From positions 248,001 through 312,000 of the forward strand of contig NZ_JBMOUD010000003.1 in NCBI RefSeq assembly GCF_049319665.1: a stretch of DNA of 64,000 bases, in the 5' to 3' direction. The stretch is from JBMOUD01 sp049319665 (GTDB lineage: Bacteria; Pseudomonadota; Gammaproteobacteria; Enterobacterales; Enterobacteriaceae). How positions within the stretch are numbered: position 1 is the stretch's first letter; every line of letters starts with the position of its first letter. The notes beneath the pieces are model-generated. The model saw nothing but the letters and a program-made list of their open reading frames with translations. It ran no database searches and was not told the origin of the DNA. The position numbers and the translations under genes are program-made. Of this stretch, positions 1 through 8,441 are shown piece by piece.

Positions 1-151
1 CTGTAACTGATTCCGAATCATAATCTTCAACGGTGGATAAACACCTCAAACGAGAAGATAAATACAAGTTAAACCAAGTATAAACACCCATTACTGGCAA
101 TGACATCAGTGGAAATAACATTATTTGTGAAACTGATCGCAGTACTCTTGT

Positions 152-181
152 AAAGGTATCATTAAGGTATTACAAAGGTAT
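152..181. promoter_or_regulatory. Three phased GGTAT repeats upstream of yegT
   Basis: GGTAT occurs three times on the plus strand, starting at about 155, 166 and 177, which is an exact 11-bp period, one helical turn. Each copy is preceded by an A-rich stretch. The array ends about 80 bp before the yegT start. Equal phasing on one face of the helix is typical of a regulator-binding array. The protein is unknown; YegW, the GntR regulator of the locus, is the obvious candidate. This is inference. Confidence 0.35.
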
Positions 182-259
182 TGAGCAACATTCGACCTGC
201 AAGAGACGCCACCTTGACACCGGGGGAGTCAATTATCCATTCAGCAAGGATATATAATA

Positions 260-1507
260 ATGAAACGTACCAATCTGAAGCTGTCCATCATGATGTTTAT
301 TGAATGGTTTATCTGGGGGGCATGGTTTGTGCCACTCTGGCAATACCTCAATAAACTCGGGTTTAGTCCATCGCAAGTTGCCTGGTCTTATAGCAGCACG
401 GCTATTGCTGCTATTTTATCTCCTGTCGTGGTAGGGGTCATCGCAGACCGTTATTTCTCCGCCCAGAAAGTTCTCGCCTGGCTGCTGTTAGCTGGTGGTG
501 TCTTGATGGGATTTATCGCACTACAAACACAGTTCTCACATTTCTTCCCACTGCTGGTTGTCTACGCCATTACCTATATGCCAACCGTGGCGCTAACTAA
601 CAGTATTGCGTTTGCCAATATTGCGGATACTGAGAAGGACTTCCCGCGTATTCGTGTATTAGGCACCATCGGTTGGATCGTCTCTGGATTAGTCATTGGC
701 TTTGCATTACCGCCGCTGTTAGGGATGAATAATATCTCTGATACCAATCTGCCGCTGTGGATCACCGGTATTGCCTCCATAGCGCTTGGGCTTTATAGCT
801 TTTGGCTGCCGAACACACCGCCGAAAGGCACGGGTCCTATCAATATCAAAGCGTTGTTTGGTTTGAATGCCTTGAGCATGTTAAAAGACCGCTCATTTGC
901 CATCTTCGCCTTGTGTTCTTTCTTGTTCTGCATGCCATTAGCGTTCTATTACCAATTTGCTAACGGCTTCCTCACTCAGGTCGGTTTGCCTAACGCTACT
1001 GGTTGGATGACCTTGGGGCAGGTTTCCGAGATCTTTGCCTTATTGTCCTTACCGTTTCTATTAAAACGTTTTGGCATCAAAAAAGTCTTGATGCTGGGCT
1101 TCATTACCGCCGCGCTGCGTTACGTGTTCTTTATCTACGGCGGAACGGAAGATGTTTGGGGCTACAGCCTGCTGTTCCTCGGGATTTTGCTACACGGTGT
1201 GAGCTATGACTTTTACTTTGTTACTGGCTATATCTACGTGGATAAAAAAGCACCACCGCATATGCGTACTGCGGCACAGGGGCTGATCACGCTTGTTTGT
1301 CAGGGACTAGGCAGCTTTATCGGTAACTGGCTCGGTGGCCGCGCGCTGACGACCTTCGCGTTATCCAAACCACAGAACGGCATGACATTTGATTGGTTTG
1401 CCGTATGGGGCGTGGGGACGGCGATGGTTGTCGTCGTTATGCTGCTGTTCTTGCTGTTTTTCCGCGAAAAGAACAAGGCTATCGCTGCCGCCGAATATTC
1501 TCACTGA
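260..1507 (+). CDS. yegT: Nucleoside permease of the NupG/YegT family (MFS)
   Basis: A 415-residue inner-membrane protein with about 12 hydrophobic segments, belonging to the nucleoside:H+ symporter branch of the major facilitator superfamily (NupG, XapB, YegT). The N-terminal segment rich in Trp and Phe (FIEWFIWGAWF) and the ADRYF loop near residue 62 are typical of that family. The ATG at 260 follows an AAGGA at 246-250. It is the first gene of an operon with an ADP-ribosylglycohydrolase-family enzyme and a PfkB kinase, the same order as yegTUV in E. coli. It therefore probably imports the nucleoside-like substrate that the next two enzymes process. The true substrate is not known from sequence. 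Confidence 0.88.
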   Translation: MKRTNLKLSIMMFIEWFIWGAWFVPLWQYLNKLGFSPSQVAWSYSSTAIAAILSPVVVGVIADRYFSAQKVLAWLLLAGGVLMGFIALQTQFSHFFPLLVVYAITYMPTVALTNSIAFANIADTEKDFPRIRVLGTIGWIVSGLVIGFALPPLLGMNNISDTNLPLWITGIASIALGLYSFWLPNTPPKGTGPINIKALFGLNALSMLKDRSFAIFALCSFLFCMPLAFYYQFANGFLTQVGLPNATGWMTLGQVSEIFALLSLPFLLKRFGIKKVLMLGFITAALRYVFFIYGGTEDVWGYSLLFLGILLHGVSYDFYFVTGYIYVDKKAPPHMRTAAQGLITLVCQGLGSFIGNWLGGRALTTFALSKPQNGMTFDWFAVWGVGTAMVVVVMLLFLLFFREKNKAIAAAEYSH

Positions 1508-1570
1508 ACATAATTATGCTGGGTTTGGTGGGCATGAAGCCCACCTCTAGATTTCTATTGGAGTTTAAAG

Positions 1571-2590
1571 ATGCAATCGCAAACACAAAAAAACCGTATG
1601 TTAGGCGCCTTGTATGGGCAAATGTTGGGTGACGCGCTAGGTATGCCGTCGGAATTGTGGCCACGCGAAAGAGTGAAAAAACATTTTGGCTGGATTGACC
1701 GTTTCCTCGATGGCCCGGCTGAAAACAATGCGGCCTGTTATTTTACCGCGGCACAGTTTACTGACGATACCTCAATGGCGTTGGCCTTGGCTGATGCGCT
1801 GGTGGAGGCCAATGGGGCAGTGGTACCAGAACTGATTGCCCGGAATGTTATCCGCTGGGTCGATAGCTTTGATGCTTTCAACAAAAATATTTTAGGACCG
1901 AGTTCCAAACTGGCGCTCGCTGAACAGAAAAAAGGCGTGGCTATCGACACGCTAGAAAATAATGGTGTAACCAACGGCGCAGCAATGCGCGTTTCGCCGT
2001 TAGGCTGCGTACTGCCTTCTGCGCCTTTAGAGCAGTTCTGTCAACAGGTGTGGTTAGCGTCCAGCCCGACACATAAATCGGATATCGCGGTGGCCGGTGC
2101 GGTCGTTATCGCTTGGGCAGTATCTAAAGCTATCGAAGGGGCAAGCTGGTCGGAAATCCGTTTGGCATTACCGGACGTTGCTCGCTATGCACAAACTCGC
2201 CGTAGCACCACCTTTAGCGCATCGCTGGCGGCGCGTATCGAACTGGCATTTGATGTTATTCACAAATCCACGGGGACTGAAGAAGCCTCTGAGCGGGTTT
2301 ATCAGCTGGTGGGGGCGGGTGTCAGTACGATTGAATCGGTACCGGCTGCATTGGCGATGGTTGAGCTTGCTGGTACCTGCCCTAACCAGTGCGCTATTCT
2401 CTGCGCCAACCTTGGCGGTGATACCGATACGATTGGTGCGATGGCGACGGCAATTTGTGGTGCATTGCAGGGGATTGAAGCATTCAAGGCCGATTATCTC
2501 GATGAGTTAAAACGCGTGAACCCGACCGACATGGCCGGATACGCCGACGCCTTTATTCGTTTCCGTCAGCAGTGGCAGGAGGTGGTGTGA
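1571..2590 (+). CDS. yegU: ADP-ribosylglycohydrolase family protein YegU
   Basis: A 339-residue cytosolic protein of the ADP-ribosylglycohydrolase (DraG/ARH) fold. The metal-binding signatures are present: GDALG at residues 20-24, TDDTS at 64-68 and GGDTDT near 282-287, which in this family coordinate two Mg or Mn ions. Known family members hydrolyse N- or O-glycosidic bonds of ADP-ribosyl groups. Here the gene lies between a nucleoside-type permease and a sugar kinase, so it more likely cleaves an imported ribosyl compound than an ADP-ribosylated protein (inference). The ATG at 1571 has GGAG seven bases upstream. It overlaps the following kinase gene by 4 bp, indicating translational coupling. 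Confidence 0.85.
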   Translation: MQSQTQKNRMLGALYGQMLGDALGMPSELWPRERVKKHFGWIDRFLDGPAENNAACYFTAAQFTDDTSMALALADALVEANGAVVPELIARNVIRWVDSFDAFNKNILGPSSKLALAEQKKGVAIDTLENNGVTNGAAMRVSPLGCVLPSAPLEQFCQQVWLASSPTHKSDIAVAGAVVIAWAVSKAIEGASWSEIRLALPDVARYAQTRRSTTFSASLAARIELAFDVIHKSTGTEEASERVYQLVGAGVSTIESVPAALAMVELAGTCPNQCAILCANLGGDTDTIGAMATAICGALQGIEAFKADYLDELKRVNPTDMAGYADAFIRFRQQWQEVV

Positions 2591-3552
2591 ATAACCAGCA
2601 TCGCGATATGTTAAAAACGCTGATGCAAGAGAACTGGCATCAGCAATGTCCGGTGACGTTAGTTGGGGCAGCCATCATGGATATGGTGGCTCACGCCGAT
2701 GCTTTGCCGGAGCGAGGCGGCGACGTGGCAGCCAGTGTGAAAGGCTTTCATCTTGGTGGCTGCGCACTGAATATCGCGTTAGGTCTCAAACAGTTAGGCA
2801 TCAAAAGCAGTAACTTGCTACCGATTGGCGAAGGCATGTGGTCCAACCGTCTGCGCGAAGAAATGGCTAAACGCGGTATTGAGTCCGATTTATCCGTCAG
2901 CGGTGGTGATAACGGCTGGTGCCTGGCGCTAGTCGAACCAGACGGTGAGCGTACCTTTATCTCTATCGATGGTATCGAAAATGAGTGGCAACCCGAGTGG
3001 CTGGTGCAATCGACGCCGCAAACCGGGTTGGTTTATGTCTCCGGCTATCAACTTGGCGCTAAAAAAGGCGGGGTATTGGTTGAATGGCTGCAGCAGTTGC
3101 CTGCTGCGGTGCGCGTGGTTGTCGATTTTGGCCCGCGACTCGATACCATGTCACCTGAACTGATTAATGCCTTGATCCGCCCCGGTGTGATTCTGACCTT
3201 GAATCAGCGTGAAGCCAACTTGTTGGGTATGCATGATGATGTTGAAGCCTTTAGTCAGCAACTGCATGAAAAAACCCAAGAGCTGGTGGTGATCCGCTGT
3301 GGTGAGAAGGGCAGTTATTATTATGGTGGTGAGCAGGATCACTCGTGGATTGCGGCTAAAAAAGTACAAATGGTTGACAGCATTGGCGCGGGTGACAGCC
3401 ATTGTGCCGGTTTACTGGCCGGATTATCGCTCGGACTCAGCCACTGGCAAAGTATGATGCTGGCGAATAGTGTGGCGGGGTATGTGGTGTCGCAGGCGGG
3501 TGGTGATTGCGCCCCAACAATCGCACAACTTTTTGAAAAGGATTTTCTTTGA
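2587..3552 (+). CDS. yegV: PfkB-family sugar kinase YegV
   Basis: A ribokinase/PfkB-family carbohydrate kinase of 321 residues from the preferred GTG start. That GTG overlaps the yegU stop codon (GTGA), and an AGGAGG ends 4 bases before it. The upstream GTG at 2572 lacks such a site. The C-terminal PfkB signature GAGDSHCAG, with the catalytic Asp of GAGD, is at about residues 267-275, and an N-terminal Gly-rich segment (HLGGCALN) matches the sugar-binding signature. It probably phosphorylates the sugar released by YegU after uptake by YegT. The substrate is unknown. Confidence 0.85.
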   Translation: MNNQHRDMLKTLMQENWHQQCPVTLVGAAIMDMVAHADALPERGGDVAASVKGFHLGGCALNIALGLKQLGIKSSNLLPIGEGMWSNRLREEMAKRGIESDLSVSGGDNGWCLALVEPDGERTFISIDGIENEWQPEWLVQSTPQTGLVYVSGYQLGAKKGGVLVEWLQQLPAAVRVVVDFGPRLDTMSPELINALIRPGVILTLNQREANLLGMHDDVEAFSQQLHEKTQELVVIRCGEKGSYYYGGEQDHSWIAAKKVQMVDSIGAGDSHCAGLLAGLSLGLSHWQSMMLANSVAGYVVSQAGGDCAPTIAQLFEKDFL

Positions 3553-3645
3553 GGACTTGCGTAGTTTATCGGAAGCCTAATGTTTTCTGTCTGTTGACCT
3601 TTAATAGCGCATTTTGTCGGCCAAGTGAACGAATGAGGCTAGGGG

Positions 3646-3820
3646 AAAGCAGACAAGGACGTCTGCTTTAGGTTGAGCCGGTCAGGGATGCCCGTCTCAA
3701 CCGACCCGTCCGGCCGAAGCAGTAAGCACGGGCAGTCGCGCAGCGACCCGACAAGCTAAGCGCAGGCGTGGGGTGCATGGGCCTTCGCCTCAAGGCCCTT
3801 GCCGGGCGCGTTCGGCAAGG
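3646..3820. repeat. Five-hairpin GC-rich intergenic element
   Basis: Five adjacent inverted repeats lie in the 367-bp gap after yegV. These are AAAGCAGAC/GTCTGCTTT (3646-3669, perfect 9 bp), GGTTGAG/CTCAACC (3671-3702), GTCGC/GCGAC with flanking CGG/CCG (3729-3750), GGGCCTT/AAGGCCC (3779-3798) and CCTTGCCG/CGGCAAGG (3797-3820). The block is more GC-rich than its surroundings, has no open frame of note and no U-run. It could be a dispersed enterobacterial palindromic repeat of the ERIC/YPAL type or a structured RNA. I cannot assign it to a named family. Confidence 0.5.
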
Positions 3821-3889
3821 CTGATATATTCCTGTTGAGTAATAAGCGACCGAACGTGCACAGTTACCAATTAATCTCTCAATCTATTC

Positions 3890-3931
3890 AGCGAGGATTA
3901 GAATGCATCAAGTATGCATTTAATCTTCGCT
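3890..3931. repeat. Imperfect palindrome over the yegW stop codon
   Basis: AGCGAGGATTA and ATGCAT on the left arm mirror ATGCAT and AATCTTCGCT on the right arm around a five-base loop, forming a roughly 18-bp imperfect stem. Its right arm contains the yegW stop codon at 3920. No U-run follows on either strand, so it is not a standard terminator. It may protect the 3' end of the yegW message. Confidence 0.45.
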
Positions 3932-4681
3932 AATAAATTCATACATGTCGCTGCGACAGAAGCTCTCACTGTATTCTATTGGGCGGTTTTGCCCGTCAAA
4001 CAAGGTTTGTTTGATGATCAAAATTGGCATCGCAGTGCTCAGTTGCAATGATTTCATAGTGTCTTCATCGCTCATGGCGGCGCTAACGCGGCTTTTGAGT
4101 GCGCCTAGCTGGATATTGTTATGGCGAAAATAGTCGTAGAGCGATACGCCAATATCTTGCACATCGCCAATAGCATCTTGCACTACGTAGGAAACGGCCA
4201 CCGACATAGGGCGCTGATCGATATAGTGAACACGCTTTAATTTATACAGCTGAGTGCCTTTGGCTAATGCGAGTTTATTGGCAAGGGCAGTATCGGCGAG
4301 CACGGTGTCGCGGCTTATCCATAACGTATCGGGTTTGCGGCCTTGCAACATCACTTCACGCGAGAAACCTTTCATATCGGCGAGTGAATAAGAAAGCTTG
4401 GTATCATCGGCTTTTTTGATAAAGGTGCCATAGCCACGCGAACGGCCAATGCACGCTTCCTCTTCTAGCCGAGCCAAAGCTTTGCGCACGGTAATTCTTG
4501 AAATCCCCAATATTTCAGTGAACTGGCGTTCGCTGGGCAGGAAATCCCCATCGGATAATATCCCTGCGTCCATTGCCTGACGAATGGAGTCGCTAAAACA
4601 CAGGTAAAGCGGGGTTGTGCCTGATTCGGCCAGATCCTGCTTCAATTTTTCTAACACACGTTGGTCGGTGTCCACACTCAT
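3920..4681 (-). CDS. yegW: GntR/HutC-family transcriptional regulator YegW
   Basis: A 253-residue regulator. It has an N-terminal winged helix of the GntR type (about residues 15-85, including SERQFTEILGISRITVRKAL) and a C-terminal UTRA ligand-binding domain (about 100-240), which places it in the HutC subfamily. It faces the yegTUV operon, as yegW does in E. coli, and is the probable local regulator, likely responding to the imported compound or its phosphate. The ATG at 4681 begins the family-like N-terminus. The DNA target is not proven; the phased repeats before yegT are one candidate. Confidence 0.85.
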   Translation of the reverse strand: MSVDTDQRVLEKLKQDLAESGTTPLYLCFSDSIRQAMDAGILSDGDFLPSERQFTEILGISRITVRKALARLEEEACIGRSRGYGTFIKKADDTKLSYSLADMKGFSREVMLQGRKPDTLWISRDTVLADTALANKLALAKGTQLYKLKRVHYIDQRPMSVAVSYVVQDAIGDVQDIGVSLYDYFRHNNIQLGALKSRVSAAMSDEDTMKSLQLSTAMPILIIKQTLFDGQNRPIEYSESFCRSDMYEFISED

Positions 4682-4821
4682 AAACGGCTGGTTATCCTGT
4701 TGCCTGCATTAATGGCTATATCTGAAATGGTTGCATCAAGTGAAAGTACTTTGGCTACATTTTAGAAAGACCGAGTATGAATTGCAGCTTAAATCACTGA
4801 GAATTTGTGTCACAAAGCCCA

Positions 4822-4851
4822 AAAAGTAAAAGGCGACCCGAAGGCCGCCTT
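4822..4851 (-). terminator. Terminator after purB
   Basis: On the minus strand AAGGCGGCC-TTCG-GGTCGCCTT forms a stem with one mismatch and a stable UUCG loop, followed by a T-rich stretch. It lies about 35 bases past the purB stop. Confidence 0.8.
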
Positions 4852-4883
4852 AATAATATTCGTTACATCATGGCTGAAACGGC

Positions 4884-6251
4884 TTAAAGCTCATCCACCA
4901 TTTTACCCGCGCGGCCAATATAGTTGGCTGGGGTCATGGCTTTCAGGCGCACTTTTTCTTCTTCTGGCAGATCTAAGCCATCGATGAACACTTGCATGCC
5001 TTGGGCATCAACACGCTTACCGCGGGTCAGCTCTTTGAGCTTCTCGTAAGGTTTTTCGATGCCGTAACGACGCATTACGGTCTGAATTGGCTCTGCCAGC
5101 ACTTCCCAGTTACGGTCCAATTCGTCAACCAGGTTCGCTTCGTTAACTTCCAGCTTGCTCACCCCTTTCATGGTGGACTGGTAAGCGATTAACGCATAGC
5201 CCAAACCTACGCCGAGGTTACGCAATACTGTGGAGTCGGTCAGGTCACGCTGCCAACGTGAAACCGGCAGTTTGCTTGCCAGGTGTTGCAGCACGGCATT
5301 AGACAGGCCCAGATTGCCTTCGGAGTTTTCGAAGTCGATTGGGTTCACTTTATGCGGCATGGTTGAAGAGCCGATTTCGCCAGCAATGGTTTTTTGCTTG
5401 AAGTGATTCAGCGCAATGTAACCCCAAATATCGCGGTCGAAGTCGATCAAAATGGTGTTGAAACGTGCGACACAGTCAAACAGTTCGGCGATGTAATCAT
5501 GCGGCTCGATTTGCGTGGTGTACGGGTTCCAGGTAATACCCAGCGAGGTAACAAACTCTTCGCTGAACTGGTGCCAGTCTACTTCCGGGTAAGCCACGAT
5601 GTGAGCGTTGTAGTTACCCACGGCACCGTTGATTTTACCGAGGATCTCAACCTGTTGCAGTTGCTTGTACTGGCGGTCCATACGGTAGGCGACGTTGGCG
5701 AACTCTTTACCAATAGTCGATGGCGTAGCAGGTTGGCCGTGGGTACGAGACAGCAGTGGAATATCACGATATTGATGCGCCAAGGCTTTAATGGCATCAA
5801 TGATTTTTAACCAGTATGGCAATACCACATCCTGACGCGCGGTTTCCAACATCAATGCGTGTGACAGGTTATTGATATCTTCTGAGGTGCAGGCAAAGTG
5901 AATAAATTCTGAAACGGCGTGCAGGGCAGGGATATCCGCCACTTTTTCTTTCAGGAAGTATTCAACGGCTTTCACATCGTGGTTGGTGGTTTTTTCGATA
6001 TCTTTAATGCGTTGAGCATCTTTTTCATCGAAATTAGCCACTAACTGGTCAAGGAAAGCGTTTGCGTCAGCATCAAAAGCCGGAACTTCTTTGATTGCTG
6101 AACAGGCGGCCAGTTTTTGCAGCCAACGTACTTCAACCTGAACACGGAATTTCAGCAGGCCAAATTCGCTGAAAATAGTGCGCAGCGCGCTGACTTTATC
6201 ACCGTAGCGTCCATCAACGGGGGAAACGGCGGTCAGTGAGGATAATTCCAT
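4884..6251 (-). CDS. purB: Adenylosuccinate lyase
   Basis: PurB splits SAICAR to AICAR and adenylosuccinate to AMP, releasing fumarate, in purine synthesis. The 455-residue product is close to the usual enterobacterial length. It contains the fumarase/aspartase superfamily signature SSTMPHKVNP and the active-site TSEDINN and RTHGQPATPS segments. The ATG at 6251 is preferred because GGAG lies nine bases upstream and the family begins MELSSLTAV; the TTG at 6260 adds three residues without support. It is 23 bp downstream of hflD and probably co-transcribed with it. A PurR-like operator lies inside the gene at codons 62-67, as in E. coli. Confidence 0.97.
   Translation of the reverse strand: MELSSLTAVSPVDGRYGDKVSALRTIFSEFGLLKFRVQVEVRWLQKLAACSAIKEVPAFDADANAFLDQLVANFDEKDAQRIKDIEKTTNHDVKAVEYFLKEKVADIPALHAVSEFIHFACTSEDINNLSHALMLETARQDVVLPYWLKIIDAIKALAHQYRDIPLLSRTHGQPATPSTIGKEFANVAYRMDRQYKQLQQVEILGKINGAVGNYNAHIVAYPEVDWHQFSEEFVTSLGITWNPYTTQIEPHDYIAELFDCVARFNTILIDFDRDIWGYIALNHFKQKTIAGEIGSSTMPHKVNPIDFENSEGNLGLSNAVLQHLASKLPVSRWQRDLTDSTVLRNLGVGLGYALIAYQSTMKGVSKLEVNEANLVDELDRNWEVLAEPIQTVMRRYGIEKPYEKLKELTRGKRVDAQGMQVFIDGLDLPEEEKVRLKAMTPANYIGRAGKMVDEL
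6052..6067 (-). promoter_or_regulatory. PurR-type operator inside purB (codons 62-67)
   Basis: On the minus strand ACGCAAACGCTTTCCT matches the PurR consensus ACGCAAACGTTTTCGT at 14 of 16 positions. It falls at codons 62-67 of purB. E. coli purB is known to carry its PurR site at the same codons, where bound repressor blocks elongation, so the roadblock mechanism is probably conserved. Confidence 0.75.
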
Positions 6252-6274
6252 CGGTAGCAACTCCAGGGATCTTA

Positions 6275-6901
6275 TTAACAGTGAGCGAGTATACTTTTCG
6301 CCTGTTCAAACAAGCGATTGCGAGAAAACATCAGTTGCAGGCGGCCACCGCCAACTTGCTGCCACAGCACCGCAGCGCGGATACCGGTCAACAACAGCGC
6401 ACGAACTTTCGCTTGAACTTGCGCATTTTGTAAAATGGCAGGCGAACCTACAACTTGAATTCTTGGCCCCGCGGGGCTGACGACATCAACGTAAATACCC
6501 GCCAATGCGTTGATAATTGTATCTGATTCTAATTCGTAATGTGCCAATTGACGGTCGAGATGATCGATTCGCTCTCCAAGCTGCTGCATAGAAGATTTTT
6601 TGGCATGTAACTTACGTTCTAACACCATCAGGCTTAAGGCATAACGCGTTAACTCAGCACCGGGCCCCTGGCGATTGGCATTGAGCACACCAAGCAAGGT
6701 TTCCAACCCCATTTTCAGGTTGCCTTCGTTATTGCCATATACTGCCAAAGTTGATACTGGGTTTGACGCTAACAAACTGTTAAGGCAAACGCTCATCTCT
6801 TCTTTAGCACAAGTCCCTTCATGGGCCAGTTGCTGAACTAACCTCGCAGACTGGCAAATTGCTGCCAGCGCCAACGTGATGTCGTAATAGTTTTTGGCCA
6901 A
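6275..6901 (-). CDS. hflD: High frequency lysogenization protein HflD
   Basis: A 208-residue HflD (YcfC) protein, a mostly helical, peripherally membrane-associated protein. In E. coli HflD binds phage lambda CII and influences lysogeny; its housekeeping role is unclear. The product begins AKNYYDITLALAAICQSARL, as in E. coli. The start is a TTG at 6901 with a strong AGGAG five bases upstream. It sits between mnmA and purB, and the 23-bp gap to purB suggests one transcript. A terminator separates it from mnmA. Confidence 0.93.
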   Translation of the reverse strand: MAKNYYDITLALAAICQSARLVQQLAHEGTCAKEEMSVCLNSLLASNPVSTLAVYGNNEGNLKMGLETLLGVLNANRQGPGAELTRYALSLMVLERKLHAKKSSMQQLGERIDHLDRQLAHYELESDTIINALAGIYVDVVSPAGPRIQVVGSPAILQNAQVQAKVRALLLTGIRAAVLWQQVGGGRLQLMFSRNRLFEQAKSILAHC

Positions 6902-7041
6902 GGTTACTCCTGTAAGCGTTATTTAGCTGGCACAATGTCCGGCTACGAATAAGCAAAATTCAAGGCGACGGATCATGCCATAAAATGATGCGTAAACCCA
7001 GCGTTGCGCACGGTGGAATGTTCACTTAGCGCCGATGCAGA

Positions 7042-7071
7042 CAAAAAAATAGGGAGCACAAGGCTCCCTAT
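7042..7071 (-). terminator. Terminator after mnmA
   Basis: The minus strand has a perfect 9-bp stem, ATAGGGAGC/GCTCCCTAT, with a five-base loop and a following run of seven T. It lies 22 bases past the mnmA stop and separates mnmA from hflD. Confidence 0.88.
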
Positions 7072-7092
7072 AGCGATGGCAACAGCTCTGGC

Positions 7093-8202
7093 TTATAGCG
7101 CCAAAGGAATACGCTGTTCGATTACACCGCCGCCCAGGCAGATTTCACCGAGGTAAAACACCGCAGATTGGCCGGGAGTGACGGCTGCGACGGGGGCGTC
7201 AAAACGCACGTCGATACGCTGGTCATCAAGCGGGGTGATAAGACACGGAATATCTTCCTGACGGTAGCGAGTTTTCACCACGCAACGCAGGGGTTCGCTC
7301 AAGGTCTTGCGATCAACCCAATCGAGCTGCTGTGCAATCAATCCTACCGACATCAAGCGTGGATGTTCGTGGCCTTGGGCGACATACAGCACGTTATTCT
7401 CGACATCTTTATCTACTGTGTACCAAGGCTCTTCGCCGCCGTCTTTCTGCCCGCCAATACCCAATCCTTTACGTTGACCCAACGTGTGATACATCAAGCC
7501 TTGATGCTGGCCCATTAATTGGCCATCAACGCTCTTAATTGGGCCCGGTTGTGCTGGCAGATAACGGCCGAGGAAATCGCGGAATTTACGTTCACCGATA
7601 AAGCAGATACCGGTTGAATCTTTCTTCTTTGCGGTTACCAGTTCAAGCTGTTCAGCAATACGGCGTACTTCTGGTTTTTCCAGTTCACCGACCGGGAACA
7701 GACTTTGTGCAATCTGCTGGTGGCCTAATGTGTAAAGGAAATAGCTCTGATCTTTATTGCCATCAACGCCGCGCAGTAAATGACTGACGCCATCGATATC
7801 CTGTCGGCGCACGTAGTGACCGGTAGCGATATAGTCAGCACCTAAGTCTTCTGCAGCAAATTCCAGGAAGGCTTTAAATTTAATCTCTTTGTTGCACAGA
7901 ATATCAGGGTTAGGCGTACGGCCCGCTTTGTACTCTTGCAAGAAGTGTTCAAAGACGTTATCCCAATACTCTGCCGCAAAATTGACTGTATGTAATTCAA
8001 TGCCTAGCTTATCGCAGACCGCTTGCGCATCGGCAAGGTCGGTGGCGGCAGAGCAATATTCTTCATCGTCGTCCTCTTCCCAATTCTTCATAAAGAGTCC
8101 CTCGACCTGATACCCCTGTTGTTGCAGCAGGTAAGCAGAGACGGAGGAGTCGACGCCGCCGGACATGCCGACGATCACTTTTTTCTGACTGTTGTCTGAC
8201 AT
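7093..8202 (-). CDS. mnmA: tRNA-specific 2-thiouridylase MnmA
   Basis: MnmA (TrmU) adds sulfur to U34 of tRNAs for Lys, Glu and Gln, using ATP and sulfur relayed through the Tus proteins. The product has 369 residues from ATG 8202, matching family length; the upstream ATG at 8226 would add eight extra residues. The PP-loop GMSGGVDSS lies near the N-terminus. The two catalytic cysteines are visible in NPDILCN (about residue 100) and TGICFIG (about residue 198). In E. coli nudJ is the next gene upstream of mnmA; here a SulP transporter gene lies between them. Confidence 0.96.
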   Translation of the reverse strand: MSDNSQKKVIVGMSGGVDSSVSAYLLQQQGYQVEGLFMKNWEEDDDEEYCSAATDLADAQAVCDKLGIELHTVNFAAEYWDNVFEHFLQEYKAGRTPNPDILCNKEIKFKAFLEFAAEDLGADYIATGHYVRRQDIDGVSHLLRGVDGNKDQSYFLYTLGHQQIAQSLFPVGELEKPEVRRIAEQLELVTAKKKDSTGICFIGERKFRDFLGRYLPAQPGPIKSVDGQLMGQHQGLMYHTLGQRKGLGIGGQKDGGEEPWYTVDKDVENNVLYVAQGHEHPRLMSVGLIAQQLDWVDRKTLSEPLRCVVKTRYRQEDIPCLITPLDDQRIDVRFDAPVAAVTPGQSAVFYLGEICLGGGVIEQRIPLAL

Positions 8203-8380
8203 AGCAGTTCCAAAACTTGAGGTCATAACCCGGTTAACGCAAGACTCACACGAGGATGAAGGCCGCGTGCAAAATCAGGGAAGCGGGAGCGTAAAGCATG
8301 AAATAGTGATTTCATGGGCGACTATCTTACTTAAAACACCCTATGACTTAAAACGAAAACTGCTGGAGTGGGGGAACGAT

Positions 8381-8416
8381 AGGTGCCAACTGCCGATATT
8401 CCAGCAGTTGGCACCT
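8381..8416. repeat. Perfect 13-bp inverted repeat between mnmA and the SulP gene
   Basis: AGGTGCCAACTGC and its exact complement GCAGTTGGCACCT are separated by ten bases. There is no U-run on either side, so it is not a classical terminator. It lies 26 bp past the end of the SulP gene and may act as an mRNA 3'-end stabiliser or a protein site. Confidence 0.6.
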
Positions 8417-8441
8417 GTGTTAATAAGGTTCGATCGGGCTT

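Noticed and set aside
5394..5810. Plus-strand frame of 138 codons inside purB
   Set aside because: It is antisense to conserved purB codons and lacks a plausible start signal.
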